64,000 bases of DNA from Ralstonia wenshanensis (GCF_021173085.1 NZ_CP076413.1:1488001-1552000); one strand, 5' to 3'. Positions 29,211 to 38,136 are shown, counted from the stretch's first letter. Made by a program: numbers and translations. The notes: generated by a model not told the origin, from the sequence alone.

Positions 29211-29285
29211 TAGGGAAATCCCGGTTAGGGAATACCCTGACTATACACCAGATGATGCAATGCACCATACGTAGGCTTACGTATG
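29211..29285 (-). promoter_or_regulatory. Promoter/operator region of the 58-residue protein gene
   Basis: Reading on the plus strand: TAGGG-N4-CCC at 29211-29222, TAGGG-N4-CCCT at 29226-29238, a -10 candidate TATAGT on the minus strand at 29240-29245, ATGATGCAA at 29252-29260, and the palindrome CATACGTAGGCTTACGTATG at 29266-29285 (8-bp arms, 4-bp centre), which would lie over the -35 region. All but the long palindrome recur upstream of the gene at 43060. Confidence 0.55.
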
Positions 29286-29380
29286 CACCCCTTTTGCGCC
29301 GCCCACCGTTGCTCCGCCACCACGCTTGCGTTGCGCCGCACCAATGTGGTGCGGTCACCGCTTTCTTTACCTCTTGTGCC

Positions 29381-29860
29381 TCACTTGACCGGAATGGGTT
29401 GGCTGGCCGGAATCGGTACCGCCGTCACGCTGTTTTTCGGGCTGCCCGAAATGACCTTGTCCGAATACGTCAGGTAGACGAGCACATTGCGCTTGCGATC
29501 CACCGTGCGCACCACGTGCAGCGTCTTGAAGACCAGGGACAGGCGCTGCGTGAACATGTCGTCCTGCTGCGGCAGCGGCTTGACGAAGCTGATCTCGCCG
29601 ACTTGGCGGCAGGCCACGGCGGCTTCGCTCACGTCTTCGGCCACGCCCAGCGTGCCCTTGATGCCGCCGGTGCGCGCCCGTGAGACATAACAGGTCACGC
29701 CCTGAACGAGCGGGTCGTCAAAGGCTTCGATGACGATCTTGTCAGAGCCCGTGATTCGGAAATTGGTGCTGACGCTGCCGATGTCTTCCGCGCGGGAGCA
29801 TCCAACGGTGCTCAGGGCGAGCGCGGCGATCAAGAGGGAGAGTTTGGTGAACGGGCGCAT
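29381..29860 (-). CDS. creA: CreA family protein, predicted lipoprotein
   Basis: 159 residues. A signal peptide with a lipobox-like end (LIAALALSTVGCSRAEDIG) precedes the CreA domain: IGSVSTNFRITGSDKIVIEAFDDPLVQGVTCYVSRARTGG is the family core (cited here in outline), followed by ACRQVG and an RSL-type segment. The protein is periplasmic or outer-membrane facing; its molecular role is unknown in any organism I know. Single gene, same strand as the LysR gene upstream. Confidence 0.9.
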   Translation of the reverse strand: MRPFTKLSLLIAALALSTVGCSRAEDIGSVSTNFRITGSDKIVIEAFDDPLVQGVTCYVSRARTGGIKGTLGVAEDVSEAAVACRQVGEISFVKPLPQQDDMFTQRLSLVFKTLHVVRTVDRKRNVLVYLTYSDKVISGSPKNSVTAVPIPASQPIPVK

Positions 29861-29893
29861 GGCTTTGCGTAAATAAAGAGGATGGATTGAAAG

Positions 29894-30859
29894 TCAGAGC
29901 AGCGATTCGGGCGGCCAAGATGCGGCTGCCTCGTCTACGAAGGTGGGCCGCATATCAGTGTGTTGGCGGGAATGCTCTATGCGGCGGTGCAGGGCGTCCA
30001 TGAAGACCTTGACCTTGGCGGGCATCAGGCGGCGCCCTGGAAATACGGCATACACGCGCATCGGCGGGGATTGGAAATCCGTCAGCACTTCCTGCAGCGC
30101 GCCCGAAGCGATCAGGTCGGTAGCAAACACGGAGGTGATGCGAGCGACACCCAAGCCAGCAATGGCGGCCTGCATGCGCAATTCACTGTTGGAGGTGCGC
30201 ATGCGGAAGTCGAGCGGCAGGTTGATGGTTTCGCCGCCGGGCGTGCGGAACTGCCATTCGGCTTCGTTCGAGGTGCCAAGGCAAGGCCAATCGGCGAGCT
30301 GATCTGGGTGGGTAAGCGGCCCGAGACGCTCCAGCAATTGCGGGGCGACGACCACGGCGCGCCGCAAATCAAAGACGCGCTGGGCGACGAGGCCGGAATC
30401 GGGCAACGGCCCGCGCGGCACGGTCAGCATGATGTCGTAACCCTGCGCGAGCGGGTCGATCTGGCGCGGCGCCACGTCCACCTCAATGCGCAGGGCGGCG
30501 TGCTCGCGCATGACTTCGAGCACCACCTCGGCGAGCTGCTTGGCGGCAAATTCATATGGCATGGCAATGCGCAAGGTGCCGGCGGGTGACTGGAACGTCG
30601 CTGCGGCATCTTCCGACACTTCGCGCAGCCGCTGGAACAATGGGCCGGCGTCGCGCAGCAGGGCTTCACCGGCGTCGGTCAGGCGCAGGCGGCGCGTACT
30701 GCGCTCGAAAAGGCGGACGCCCATCTTGCCTTCCAGGCGCGACACCGCCGTGCTGACCGACGACTTGGGCAGCCCGAGCCGATCGGCTGCGCGCGTGAAG
30801 CTGCCGAGCGTTGCCACCGTGCAGAAAGTGTCCCAGTCGTTCCAGTCCGTCGTTCGCAT
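29894..30859 (-). CDS. LysR-family transcriptional regulator (CrgA/AaeR-type)
   Basis: 321 residues. Winged helix near the N-terminus (WDTFCTVATLGSFTRAADRLGLPKSSVSTAVSRLEGKMG), then the effector domain with LRIAMPYEFAAKQLAEVV and MRTSNSELRMQAAIAGLGVARI, a pattern of the LysR subgroup that regulates efflux and aromatic genes. It is divergent from the MFS gene at 30924, with 64 bp between, and very probably controls it. An inverted repeat AACAA-N5-TTGTT lies in the gap. Confidence 0.9.
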   Translation of the reverse strand: MRTTDWNDWDTFCTVATLGSFTRAADRLGLPKSSVSTAVSRLEGKMGVRLFERSTRRLRLTDAGEALLRDAGPLFQRLREVSEDAAATFQSPAGTLRIAMPYEFAAKQLAEVVLEVMREHAALRIEVDVAPRQIDPLAQGYDIMLTVPRGPLPDSGLVAQRVFDLRRAVVVAPQLLERLGPLTHPDQLADWPCLGTSNEAEWQFRTPGGETINLPLDFRMRTSNSELRMQAAIAGLGVARITSVFATDLIASGALQEVLTDFQSPPMRVYAVFPGRRLMPAKVKVFMDALHRRIEHSRQHTDMRPTFVDEAAASWPPESLL

Positions 30860-30865
30860 ATTTGA

Positions 30866-30880
30866 ACAATGAATTTGTTG
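30866..30880. promoter_or_regulatory. Candidate LysR operator between divergent genes
   Basis: AACAA TGAAT TTGTT, a perfect 5-bp inverted repeat 6 bp from the LysR start, in the only non-coding DNA between the regulator and the MFS gene. It contains the loose T-N11-A LysR pattern. Prediction only. Confidence 0.4.
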
Positions 30881-30923
30881 GCAGGCGATTTCCGCCGGTT
30901 TCGAGGCAAATTACCATCCCTGC

Positions 30924-32477
30924 ATGAACACGCCAAGCACAGACCACACGGTTTCTTCACCGCCCGCGTCGCGCAAACCGGCCGCCGAATCGACCGTCAG
31001 CAGCCGGATGGAACTGCGCATGGTGGGCATGGTGATTGGCCTGGCGACGGGCGTGGACTACATGTCCAACCTGATGTTTTCGATTGCCGGACCGCATATC
31101 GAAGGTGGGGTGCTGGCGTCACAGGATGTCTATCTCTGGGCCGTGACGGCGTACGCGGCAGCAGCCAGCCTGGCGATTCTGGTGATGGGTCGGCTGGCCG
31201 ATCACATGACATACCGGAAGCACACGCTGCTGTCGCTGCTGGTGTTCATTGTCGGCACGCTGATGTGCGCGGCAGCCGAGGGCGGCACGATGCTGATCGT
31301 CGGCCGGGCGGTTCAGGGGTTTGGCGGCGGGCCGATGCTGTCGACTTCACGCATCTTTGTGCAGCACAGCCCAGCGCAGGAACGCCGCACGATGATGAAG
31401 GGCATGATCTACGGCATCTTCGGGCTGAGTTGCGTGTCACCGATGCTGTCTGCGGCGCTCACGGAGCAATTCGGCTGGCGCGCCATCTTCGTCGCGCAGT
31501 TGCTGGTGGCGGTGGTGGTGTGCGGGCTGGTGGCGGCGTTCTATCCACACCCCAAGATGCACGAGCGCAAGGGCGATTTCGCCTCGCTCGACTGGCCGTC
31601 GGCCATCGCGTTTGGGCTGGCGGCGCTGATTGCGCTGCATGGGTTCCAGCAGGCCCGCTTCATTCATCCGGATGGTTCGCCCGCGCAGGTGGTGCCGATC
31701 ATTGCGGTGGTGGCGCTCATCATCTGGGTGGGTATTCGGCAGACGGGCCATCCCTTGCCGTGGGTCGACCTGCGGGCGACGCTGCAGCGGCGCTTCCTGA
31801 TGGGCATGGTTTTCTACGCCATCTATTACATGTTTGCGAGCGCCTGGGGATTTCTCTCGTCGAGCCTGCTGCAGAACGGTTTGGGCTTCCGTTACGAAAC
31901 CACCGCGCAGTTGATGAGCCTGGGCGGCTTGGTGACGGTGGTGTTGGGCATCCTGAACTTTCAGTTGACGAATGTGCTGCCGACCAAGCGCGTGCTGATC
32001 TCAATCGGCTTTGTGCTGATGGCGACTGCGCTGCTGTGGATGTCGCATGTGGCCATGCCGGGTGCGTCGGTGGCGGCGGTGGTGCCCGGGTTCATGATCG
32101 AAGGCATGGTGGGGATGTTTGTGGTGATCCAAGTGGCGGGGCTGTCTTACGTGGATTTGCCGGCCAAGGATTTCGGCCATGCCTACCAGTTCAAGGGAAT
32201 CATGCGGGCCTGGGCGCAGGCGTTTGGGACGATGGGGGCGACGCTGTTGCTGCAGCGCGGGCAGGCTCAGCACCGCACCGACCTCGTGGGACATGTGAGT
32301 GCGCTCACGCCGGCCTGGCAATGGCCGCATCCGTTGCAGGGGTCGGAGTTGATTCGCATCTCGGCCGAGATTGATCGGCAGGCGACGTTGTTGGCTGTGG
32401 GCGATTTGTTTGCCTGGGGCGCGGTGGTGGCGTTGGGGTGTGCGGGGGCGATTTGGTTGCAGCGGTCGTTGCGGTGA
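30924..32477 (+). CDS. MFS transporter, DHA2-like drug/metabolite exporter
   Basis: 517 residues with about 14 predicted membrane helices, the size of the EmrB/QacA group. The N-terminal 30 residues are Ser/Pro-rich and cytoplasmic. Motif A is present as GRLADHMTYRK after helix 2, and GRAVQGFGGGPML after helix 3-4 corresponds to motif B. Late helices include MVGMFVVIQVAGLSYVDLP. No membrane-fusion partner (emrA) is adjacent, so it probably acts alone or with a distant partner. It is likely regulated by the divergent LysR protein. Substrate unknown. Confidence 0.87.
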   Translation: MNTPSTDHTVSSPPASRKPAAESTVSSRMELRMVGMVIGLATGVDYMSNLMFSIAGPHIEGGVLASQDVYLWAVTAYAAAASLAILVMGRLADHMTYRKHTLLSLLVFIVGTLMCAAAEGGTMLIVGRAVQGFGGGPMLSTSRIFVQHSPAQERRTMMKGMIYGIFGLSCVSPMLSAALTEQFGWRAIFVAQLLVAVVVCGLVAAFYPHPKMHERKGDFASLDWPSAIAFGLAALIALHGFQQARFIHPDGSPAQVVPIIAVVALIIWVGIRQTGHPLPWVDLRATLQRRFLMGMVFYAIYYMFASAWGFLSSSLLQNGLGFRYETTAQLMSLGGLVTVVLGILNFQLTNVLPTKRVLISIGFVLMATALLWMSHVAMPGASVAAVVPGFMIEGMVGMFVVIQVAGLSYVDLPAKDFGHAYQFKGIMRAWAQAFGTMGATLLLQRGQAQHRTDLVGHVSALTPAWQWPHPLQGSELIRISAEIDRQATLLAVGDLFAWGAVVALGCAGAIWLQRSLR

Positions 32478-32480
32478 TGG

Positions 32481-35400
32481 TCAATCCAGCTTCTGTTCCG
32501 GCGCTGTGGCTTGCGGCATCTTGCAGTTGAAGGCAGGCGCCTCGTCTTGCAGGTCCAGGTGGTTCATCAGCGTGGGGGCCAGGACCTTGAGCACTTGCAC
32601 CGTCAGTGCGCTGGTGAATTTGTACTTGGCGGCATCGGCGCCGGCCACGTAGGCGACGACGGTGCCGAAGTAGCGGTCTCCCAGGTAGAAGACGAAGGCG
32701 CCGGAGCGGCTGACGACCCGTTCGGAGATGAGGCCGCCGCCGCGGCTGAACGTTTTGAAGCGGTTGTCGCCGGTGCCGGTTTTACCGCCGATGGCGATGG
32801 GTTTGCCGTCCTTCTGCACAAACGTTCCGGAGATCCGCTTGGCGGTGCCGCCTTCGACGACGCCGGCCAGCGCGGATTTGACCAGGGGCGGAATCTCGGG
32901 CGGCAGCACGCGCTCTCCGGCGTTGGGGTCGCGGCAAAGCATGACTTCGTACGGCGTATCGGCGGCAAAGCGCAGGCGATCGATGCGCACGCTGGGCAGG
33001 CGGATGCCGTCGTTTTCGATGATGCCCATCAACTCCGCCAGCGACGCGGGCCGGTCTGCCGATGCACCGATGGCGGTTCCGTATGACGGCACCAGCGACT
33101 CGAACGGATACCCCAGCCGCTTCCACATGGCGTGAATCTGCTGGAACGCTTCAATTTCCAACATCTGTTTGATGCGCTTGTCTTGCGCGGCCTTGCGGTG
33201 CGATTGCAGCAGCCATTTATAGACGGACAAGCGCTCATCGGCGCTGGCCTCGTTCACCTGGGCAAGCGTGGCTTGCGGATGGGTGCGCAGATACGCCACC
33301 AGCCACAGTTCCAGCGGATGCAGCTTGGCGATGTAGCCGCGGTCGGCCAGGTCGAAACGCTGGACGGAATATTTCTCATACAGGTTGGTGAGTTCGGCCT
33401 CATCCAGCTTTGCGCCTGGCAGGTAGCTGCGGATGAACGCAGCGAGTTTTCCTGGCCCGGCCTCCGGGTCGATGCTGCGGTAGATTGTAGCCAGCCGCAC
33501 CGGCGTGGCGTGCGTGCTTTGCACCAGGATGGCTTCGCGCTCCTTGTCGGTCTTGCCTTTGTATTTGGCGTAGAACCGGCCCATGAAGAGCTTGCCTTCG
33601 CGGTCGGCAAAGCGTCGCAGGTAGACCTGCCGCTGTGGGGAATCCGGGTTGGTCAACGCCTCGGCGCCGGCATTGGGCAACTGGTGCTGAAAGTAGCGCG
33701 AGATGTCGCGCATGATCCGGACGAAGACAAGGTTGACGGAGTGCTTGAGCCCCTCGCGCACCGTGAAGTTCTGGGTGCCTTCCCATTTCTCGAAGTTCTC
33801 GAAGCTCTGCATGCCGCCGCCGGTGGCAAACCATTCGCCAGCGTTGCCGGAGTATTTGCGCTCCATCGATGCATCGAGCATCGCCTTGAGCGAGCGGTCT
33901 TGCGTGTGGGCGAGGTAGTCCACCGCCCAGCGCTCGATCGGGTTCTGCACGGGGATGTTGACCTTGCGCAGCGCCGCAGCAGGCTGGTCGGCATAGCGCT
34001 TATGCAGCTCGGCCACGATCTGGAGATACGTCACCAGCGTGCGCAGCTTAGCTGTTGAGCCCAGATCCAGCTTGACGCCTTCGTTGATGTCGAACGGCTT
34101 GTCGAACGTGTCGGCCTGCACCAGCACGCGGTTGCCGCCCGGCGCGCGTTCGTAGAGCGTGAAGCTGTACGTCACGCCGCGCGGGTCGCCGCGCTCCAGC
34201 ATCATGTCGCCGACGAGGCCGGCGGCCTTGGCGTGCGCGGGGTCGCGCAGCTTGCGCAACTCAGTTGAGATATCGCGCTGCAACGGCGCATCAAGCGTGC
34301 TGCTGGCGGTCAGGTCTAGCCGGTCGAGCGCATACATGCGCGAGATGCCGAGCATGCCCGCCAGATTGACGCGTACGGCGTTTGTGCCTTTGTGCTCGAT
34401 GGGCGGAGGCGGCACGCGCGTGTTCAGTGCCTGCTGCTTGAGCGATTGTGCGATCGCCGCATCGCGCAGCGCTGGCGGAATCACGCCGGATACGGCCAGC
34501 ACGCGCAGGTAGGCGTTGGTCAAGGTTTCGAGTTCATCGAGGTTCTCAAGGTAATACGACGGCCGCCGCTGCGATACGAGCAGGCTCAACGCCTCCTTGT
34601 ACGCAAGCGCGCGGTCTGCGAGCGGGGCGGTCGATTGGGCCGAGAGCAACGCATTCACCTGTGCGAAGTCGCGTCCGTACCAGACCCATAGCGCATCGCC
34701 AATCCCTTGGATTTCGCCAAACCCGGCGCGCGCGCCCAGCGGCACGGTGTTCAGGTAATCGACCGCGAGCTGGTGGCGCGTGGCGGTGGTGTCTTCACCG
34801 TTCAGGTAGGCACGCGCGGATGCGGAGAACATTTGACGCAGTTTTTCGCTGGGGGAATCAGTGCGGCCTTCGGGCGAGTGGCGGTACTTCTCGATTTGCG
34901 TGGCGAGCGTGCTGCCGCCAGGCGATTCATGCGCCGGGTTGACGACGTGCAGGGCGCGGTCCCACACGGCGCGTGCCAGGCGTGACCACTCCACGGCCGG
35001 GTTGCGCTTGGGGTATTCCGTCTGCAGCAGGGTGCGGTTTTCAATTGCGAGCAGCGAGTTGACGAGCAGCGGCGGTACCGACGCGAAACTGTCATACACA
35101 CGTTCGGGGTGCCGCACGCGGTAGATCGGTCGGCCATCATCGTCCAGCAATTCCAGGCCGGCCTGGTCTTTCTCGCGATAAGGCGGGTTCATGCCGCTGT
35201 CCATGCGGGCGACCATCTCTTTGGATGGCACAGCCTGCTGGGCAACGATGTAGCCGCGCGAGCGCAGGCGATCTAGAAAGGTTGGAAGGTCGTGATAGCC
35301 GAGCCGCTCGTCGTAGGGGCCGGAGCTCGGGTAGCGGGCCGACGTGTTTGGCCCCGGCTTGACGGGAAAGGTTTGCGATTGCGCCAGATGCGCGAAATAG

Positions 35401-35531
35401 CGGGCCTGCCAGGCAGAGGTGCGGAATTCGTGAGCGACCAGCAAGGCGCCCACCGCAAGCACCAGCGCCACGACGAGGGCCAACTTGATGATGATGGGGC
35501 GGCGTATTCTTTTCACTCGCTTGCGCTCCAA
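32481..35531 (-). CDS. Large class A penicillin-binding protein with divergent glycosyltransferase domain
   Basis: 1016 residues: one N-terminal membrane helix (about 12-33), a GT51-type region (about 150-300) and a transpeptidase domain. The transpeptidase motifs are complete: S492-T-A-K495, SVN in LKHSVNLVFVR, and KTG in GGKTGTGDN. In the GT51 part the putative catalytic E164 (LLAIENRTLL) and GGSTLATQ remain, but the usual ED..F..H.G signature is not recognisable, so glycan polymerisation is uncertain. It is longer than E. coli PBP1a (850) because of insertions around the transpeptidase domain. It converges with the MFS gene 3 bp away and stands alone otherwise. Confidence 0.85.
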   Translation of the reverse strand: MERKRVKRIRRPIIIKLALVVALVLAVGALLVAHEFRTSAWQARYFAHLAQSQTFPVKPGPNTSARYPSSGPYDERLGYHDLPTFLDRLRSRGYIVAQQAVPSKEMVARMDSGMNPPYREKDQAGLELLDDDGRPIYRVRHPERVYDSFASVPPLLVNSLLAIENRTLLQTEYPKRNPAVEWSRLARAVWDRALHVVNPAHESPGGSTLATQIEKYRHSPEGRTDSPSEKLRQMFSASARAYLNGEDTTATRHQLAVDYLNTVPLGARAGFGEIQGIGDALWVWYGRDFAQVNALLSAQSTAPLADRALAYKEALSLLVSQRRPSYYLENLDELETLTNAYLRVLAVSGVIPPALRDAAIAQSLKQQALNTRVPPPPIEHKGTNAVRVNLAGMLGISRMYALDRLDLTASSTLDAPLQRDISTELRKLRDPAHAKAAGLVGDMMLERGDPRGVTYSFTLYERAPGGNRVLVQADTFDKPFDINEGVKLDLGSTAKLRTLVTYLQIVAELHKRYADQPAAALRKVNIPVQNPIERWAVDYLAHTQDRSLKAMLDASMERKYSGNAGEWFATGGGMQSFENFEKWEGTQNFTVREGLKHSVNLVFVRIMRDISRYFQHQLPNAGAEALTNPDSPQRQVYLRRFADREGKLFMGRFYAKYKGKTDKEREAILVQSTHATPVRLATIYRSIDPEAGPGKLAAFIRSYLPGAKLDEAELTNLYEKYSVQRFDLADRGYIAKLHPLELWLVAYLRTHPQATLAQVNEASADERLSVYKWLLQSHRKAAQDKRIKQMLEIEAFQQIHAMWKRLGYPFESLVPSYGTAIGASADRPASLAELMGIIENDGIRLPSVRIDRLRFAADTPYEVMLCRDPNAGERVLPPEIPPLVKSALAGVVEGGTAKRISGTFVQKDGKPIAIGGKTGTGDNRFKTFSRGGGLISERVVSRSGAFVFYLGDRYFGTVVAYVAGADAAKYKFTSALTVQVLKVLAPTLMNHLDLQDEAPAFNCKMPQATAPEQKLD

Positions 35532-35619
35532 TCGCAGGCGAACGTGCGCCTTGCTTCAATCTAGCCCATGCGGCCGTCGTGTCCAGCGGCTTGTAACTTT
35601 GGTGCCACCATTGCAAGCC

Positions 35620-36531
35620 TTACGAGGGCGCGTAATACGGGATCTTCTGCTCGTCATACAACCGATACGTCAGCGCCAGCATGGCCTGGATGTCTTCAGA
35701 CTCGTCGAGCAGGCGCGTGCTGAAGATAATGGGCGAGACCAATTGCGGATCGTCGAGTTCCATGTAGCAGACATCTTCCCGCCGCAAGCCCGCCACACTG
35801 CGCGGCACCACCGACACACCTTCGCCCGCGGCGACCAGTCCCAGGGCAATTTGCAATTCCCGTGCCTCGTAAATCTTGCTGGGTTCGAGCGCGCGATCGT
35901 GGAAGAGGGCGAGCACTTGGTCCGCATAGCTCGGACGCGGCGCGCGCGGGTAGATGATGAGCGTGTCGCCGACAAGGTCGCGCAGGGATACCGTCGTTCT
36001 GCCGTCCAGCAGGGCATGGCCTGATGGCAGCGCGACGATCAATCGCTCATCGCGCAGGAGGATGCGCCGCACGTTCGGGTCTTCGTAACGGATGCGGCCG
36101 AAGCCGACGTCGATGCGGCCGTCCTTGAGCGCCTGGATCTGGTCCATGGTCGTCATCTCGTGCATGGTCAGATCGACCATCGGGTACTCCGCCCGAAAGC
36201 GCCGGATGACCTTTGGCAGCATTCCGTACAGCGTTGAAGCCACGAAGCCGACGGACATGCGCCGCTCGATCTGGCCGACGCGTTGCGTCATCGAGGCAAG
36301 TTCCGCCGTCTGCGCGAGCAACTGCCGCGCGTGCGCGTGGAAAAAGCGGCCGGCTTCGGTCAGCTTGAGCGGGCGGCTGCCGCGCTCGAACAGCAGCACG
36401 CCGACTTCCTCCTCCAATTGCTGAATCTGCCGCGACAGCGGGGGCTGCGCAATGTGCAGCCGTTCAGCGGCACGCGTGAAGTTCAGCTCTTCAGCAACCG
36501 CCACGAAATAGCGAAGATGGCGTAGCTCCAT
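35620..36531 (-). CDS. catR: LysR-family regulator of catechol/benzoate genes (CatR/BenM-like)
   Basis: 303 residues. N-terminal winged helix MELRHLRYFVAVAEELNFTRAAERLHIAQPPLSRQIQQLE is almost the CatM/BenM/CatR consensus (quoted in outline); effector domain with VGFVASTLYGMLP and ELQIALGLVAAGEGVSVVP. In this group cis,cis-muconate (and in BenM benzoate) is the inducer. The gene is divergent from catB with 111 bp between, where two ATAC-N7-GTAT-type sites are visible. Likely activator of catBCA and perhaps benABCD, and repressor of itself. Confidence 0.92.
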   Translation of the reverse strand: MELRHLRYFVAVAEELNFTRAAERLHIAQPPLSRQIQQLEEEVGVLLFERGSRPLKLTEAGRFFHAHARQLLAQTAELASMTQRVGQIERRMSVGFVASTLYGMLPKVIRRFRAEYPMVDLTMHEMTTMDQIQALKDGRIDVGFGRIRYEDPNVRRILLRDERLIVALPSGHALLDGRTTVSLRDLVGDTLIIYPRAPRPSYADQVLALFHDRALEPSKIYEARELQIALGLVAAGEGVSVVPRSVAGLRREDVCYMELDDPQLVSPIIFSTRLLDESEDIQAMLALTYRLYDEQKIPYYAPS

Positions 36532-36535
36532 TTTT

Positions 36536-36572
36536 ATACCTTTCAGGTATGACGCCGATACTAAATCGGTGT
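36536..36572. promoter_or_regulatory. Two CatR/BenM-type binding sites in the catR-catB gap
   Basis: Site 1 (36536-36550) ATACC-TTTCA-GGTAT is a perfect ATAC-N7-GTAT dyad; site 2 (36558-36572) is ATAC-TAAATCG-GTGT with one mismatch. Their centres are 22 bp apart, two helical turns, the layout of the recognition and activation sites bound by a LysR tetramer. Site 1 lies 5 bp from the catR start, fitting autorepression. Confidence 0.8.
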
Positions 36573-36642
36573 TGGACGTGACAATTTGCGCTGCGTAATC
36601 TGGTTTCCACGTTGATAGCAGTTCTTCTGATACCTGGAAAAC

Positions 36643-37752
36643 ATGATTCGCTCGATCGAGGCCATTCTAGTGGATGTGCCCACCATCCGTCCGCACAAAC
36701 TGTCCGTCGCCACCATGCACACGCAGACGCTCGTTCTCGTGCACGTGTGCTGCGAAGACGGCATCGAAGGCTGGGGCGAGGCCACCACCATTGGCGGTCT
36801 CAACTACGGCGAAGAGAGCCCCGAGAGCATCAAGGTCAACATCGACACGCACATTGCGCCGCTGTTGATCGGCATGGAGGCGCGCAACGTGGCGGCCGCC
36901 ATGACCAAGGTGCGCAAGACCATCCAGGGCAACCGCTTTGCCAAGTGCGCGCTGGAAACGGCGCTGCTCGATGCGCAGGCCCGCCGGCTTGGCGTGCCGC
37001 TGTCTGAGCTGCTGGGCGGCCGGCTGCGAGATGCGCTGCCGGTGGCCTGGACGCTCGCCAGCGGCGACACCAAGAAAGACATTGCCGAGGCAGAAGCGAT
37101 GCTTGCCGAGCGCCGTCACCGCATCTTCAAGCTGAAGATCGGTCTGCGCGCGGTGGCTGACGATGTGGCGCACGTGCTGGCCATCAAGCGTGCACTGGGC
37201 GACGCCGTGAGCGTGCGCGTGGACGTCAACCAGGCCTGGAGCGAGCTTGACGCCGCCAACGGCATCGCCGCATTGCAGGCCGGCGGCATCGACCTGATCG
37301 AGCAACCGGTGCGCGCCGAGAACCGCGCCGCGCTTGAACGCCTCGCCCGCCAGTTCGCGGTGCCGATGATGGCCGACGAAGCACTGCATGGTCCGCTGGA
37401 TGCATTTGAGTTGGCCTGTTCTGCCAGCGCCGACGTCTTCGCCGTGAAGATCGCGCAATCCGGTGGTCTCGTGCCGGCGATGCAGGTCGCCGCCATCGCG
37501 CAGCTTGCGGGCATCGGCCTTTACGGCGGAACGATGCTCGAAGGGGCGGTTGGCACGGCGGCGTCAGCCCACGTGTTTTCCACCTTTGGCGAGCTGCAGT
37601 TCGGCACCGAGCTGTTCGGCCCCTTGTTGCTGACGCAAGAACTGCTGACCGAGCCGCTGCAATACCGCGATTTCATGTTGCAGGTGCCAACCGGCCCCGG
37701 CCTGGGCATCCAGATCGATCGCGACAAGCTGGCGCGCCTGCGCCGCCAATGA
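36643..37752 (+). CDS. catB: Muconate cycloisomerase CatB
   Basis: Cycloisomerises cis,cis-muconate to (+)-muconolactone in the catechol branch of the beta-ketoadipate pathway. The 369-residue product belongs to the enolase superfamily: KxK motif at K163-L-K165, metal ligands D194 (VDVNQAW), E220 (LIEQP) and D245 (MADEAL), and K269-equivalent in FAVKIAQSGG as the second acid/base. The length fits the family (about 370). First gene of a seven-gene run; catC begins 38 bp downstream. Confidence 0.95.
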   Translation: MIRSIEAILVDVPTIRPHKLSVATMHTQTLVLVHVCCEDGIEGWGEATTIGGLNYGEESPESIKVNIDTHIAPLLIGMEARNVAAAMTKVRKTIQGNRFAKCALETALLDAQARRLGVPLSELLGGRLRDALPVAWTLASGDTKKDIAEAEAMLAERRHRIFKLKIGLRAVADDVAHVLAIKRALGDAVSVRVDVNQAWSELDAANGIAALQAGGIDLIEQPVRAENRAALERLARQFAVPMMADEALHGPLDAFELACSASADVFAVKIAQSGGLVPAMQVAAIAQLAGIGLYGGTMLEGAVGTAASAHVFSTFGELQFGTELFGPLLLTQELLTEPLQYRDFMLQVPTGPGLGIQIDRDKLARLRRQ

Positions 37753-37790
37753 GAACAACCAGACCAAGACACCCCACCAAGGAGACCACG

Positions 37791-38081
37791 ATGCTGTTCC
37801 ACGTCCGCATGGATGTCCGCCTGCCGGCCGACATGCCCGCCGATGTCGCCAACGAGATCAAGGCGCGCGAGAAGGCCTATTCGCAGGACCTGCAGCGCAG
37901 CGGCAAGTGGCGCCACATCTGGCGCCTGGTTGGCGAGTACGCGAACGTCAGCGTCTTCGACGTGCAGAGCAATGCCGAGCTACACGACATCCTGACGGCG
38001 CTGCCGCTGTTTCCGTACATGGAGATTTCGGTGACACCGATGTGCCGTCACCCGTCGTCAGTGCACAGCAAGGACGATTGA
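37791..38081 (+). CDS. catC: Muconolactone delta-isomerase CatC
   Basis: Isomerises muconolactone to beta-ketoadipate enol-lactone. The 96-residue product starts MLFHVRMDVRLP with AAGGAGACCACG before the ATG, and contains the conserved EKAYSQDLQRSGKWRHIWRLVG and LPLFPYMEISVTPMCRHPSS. Family members are decamers of 96-residue subunits, an exact size match. An upstream in-frame start at 37749 would overlap catB and is not needed. Confidence 0.95.
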   Translation: MLFHVRMDVRLPADMPADVANEIKAREKAYSQDLQRSGKWRHIWRLVGEYANVSVFDVQSNAELHDILTALPLFPYMEISVTPMCRHPSSVHSKDD

Positions 38082-38136
38082 GATCGCGCCTGACACATTC
38101 CACATTCCCCCAGAAAGCCACGAGGAGACACCCATC

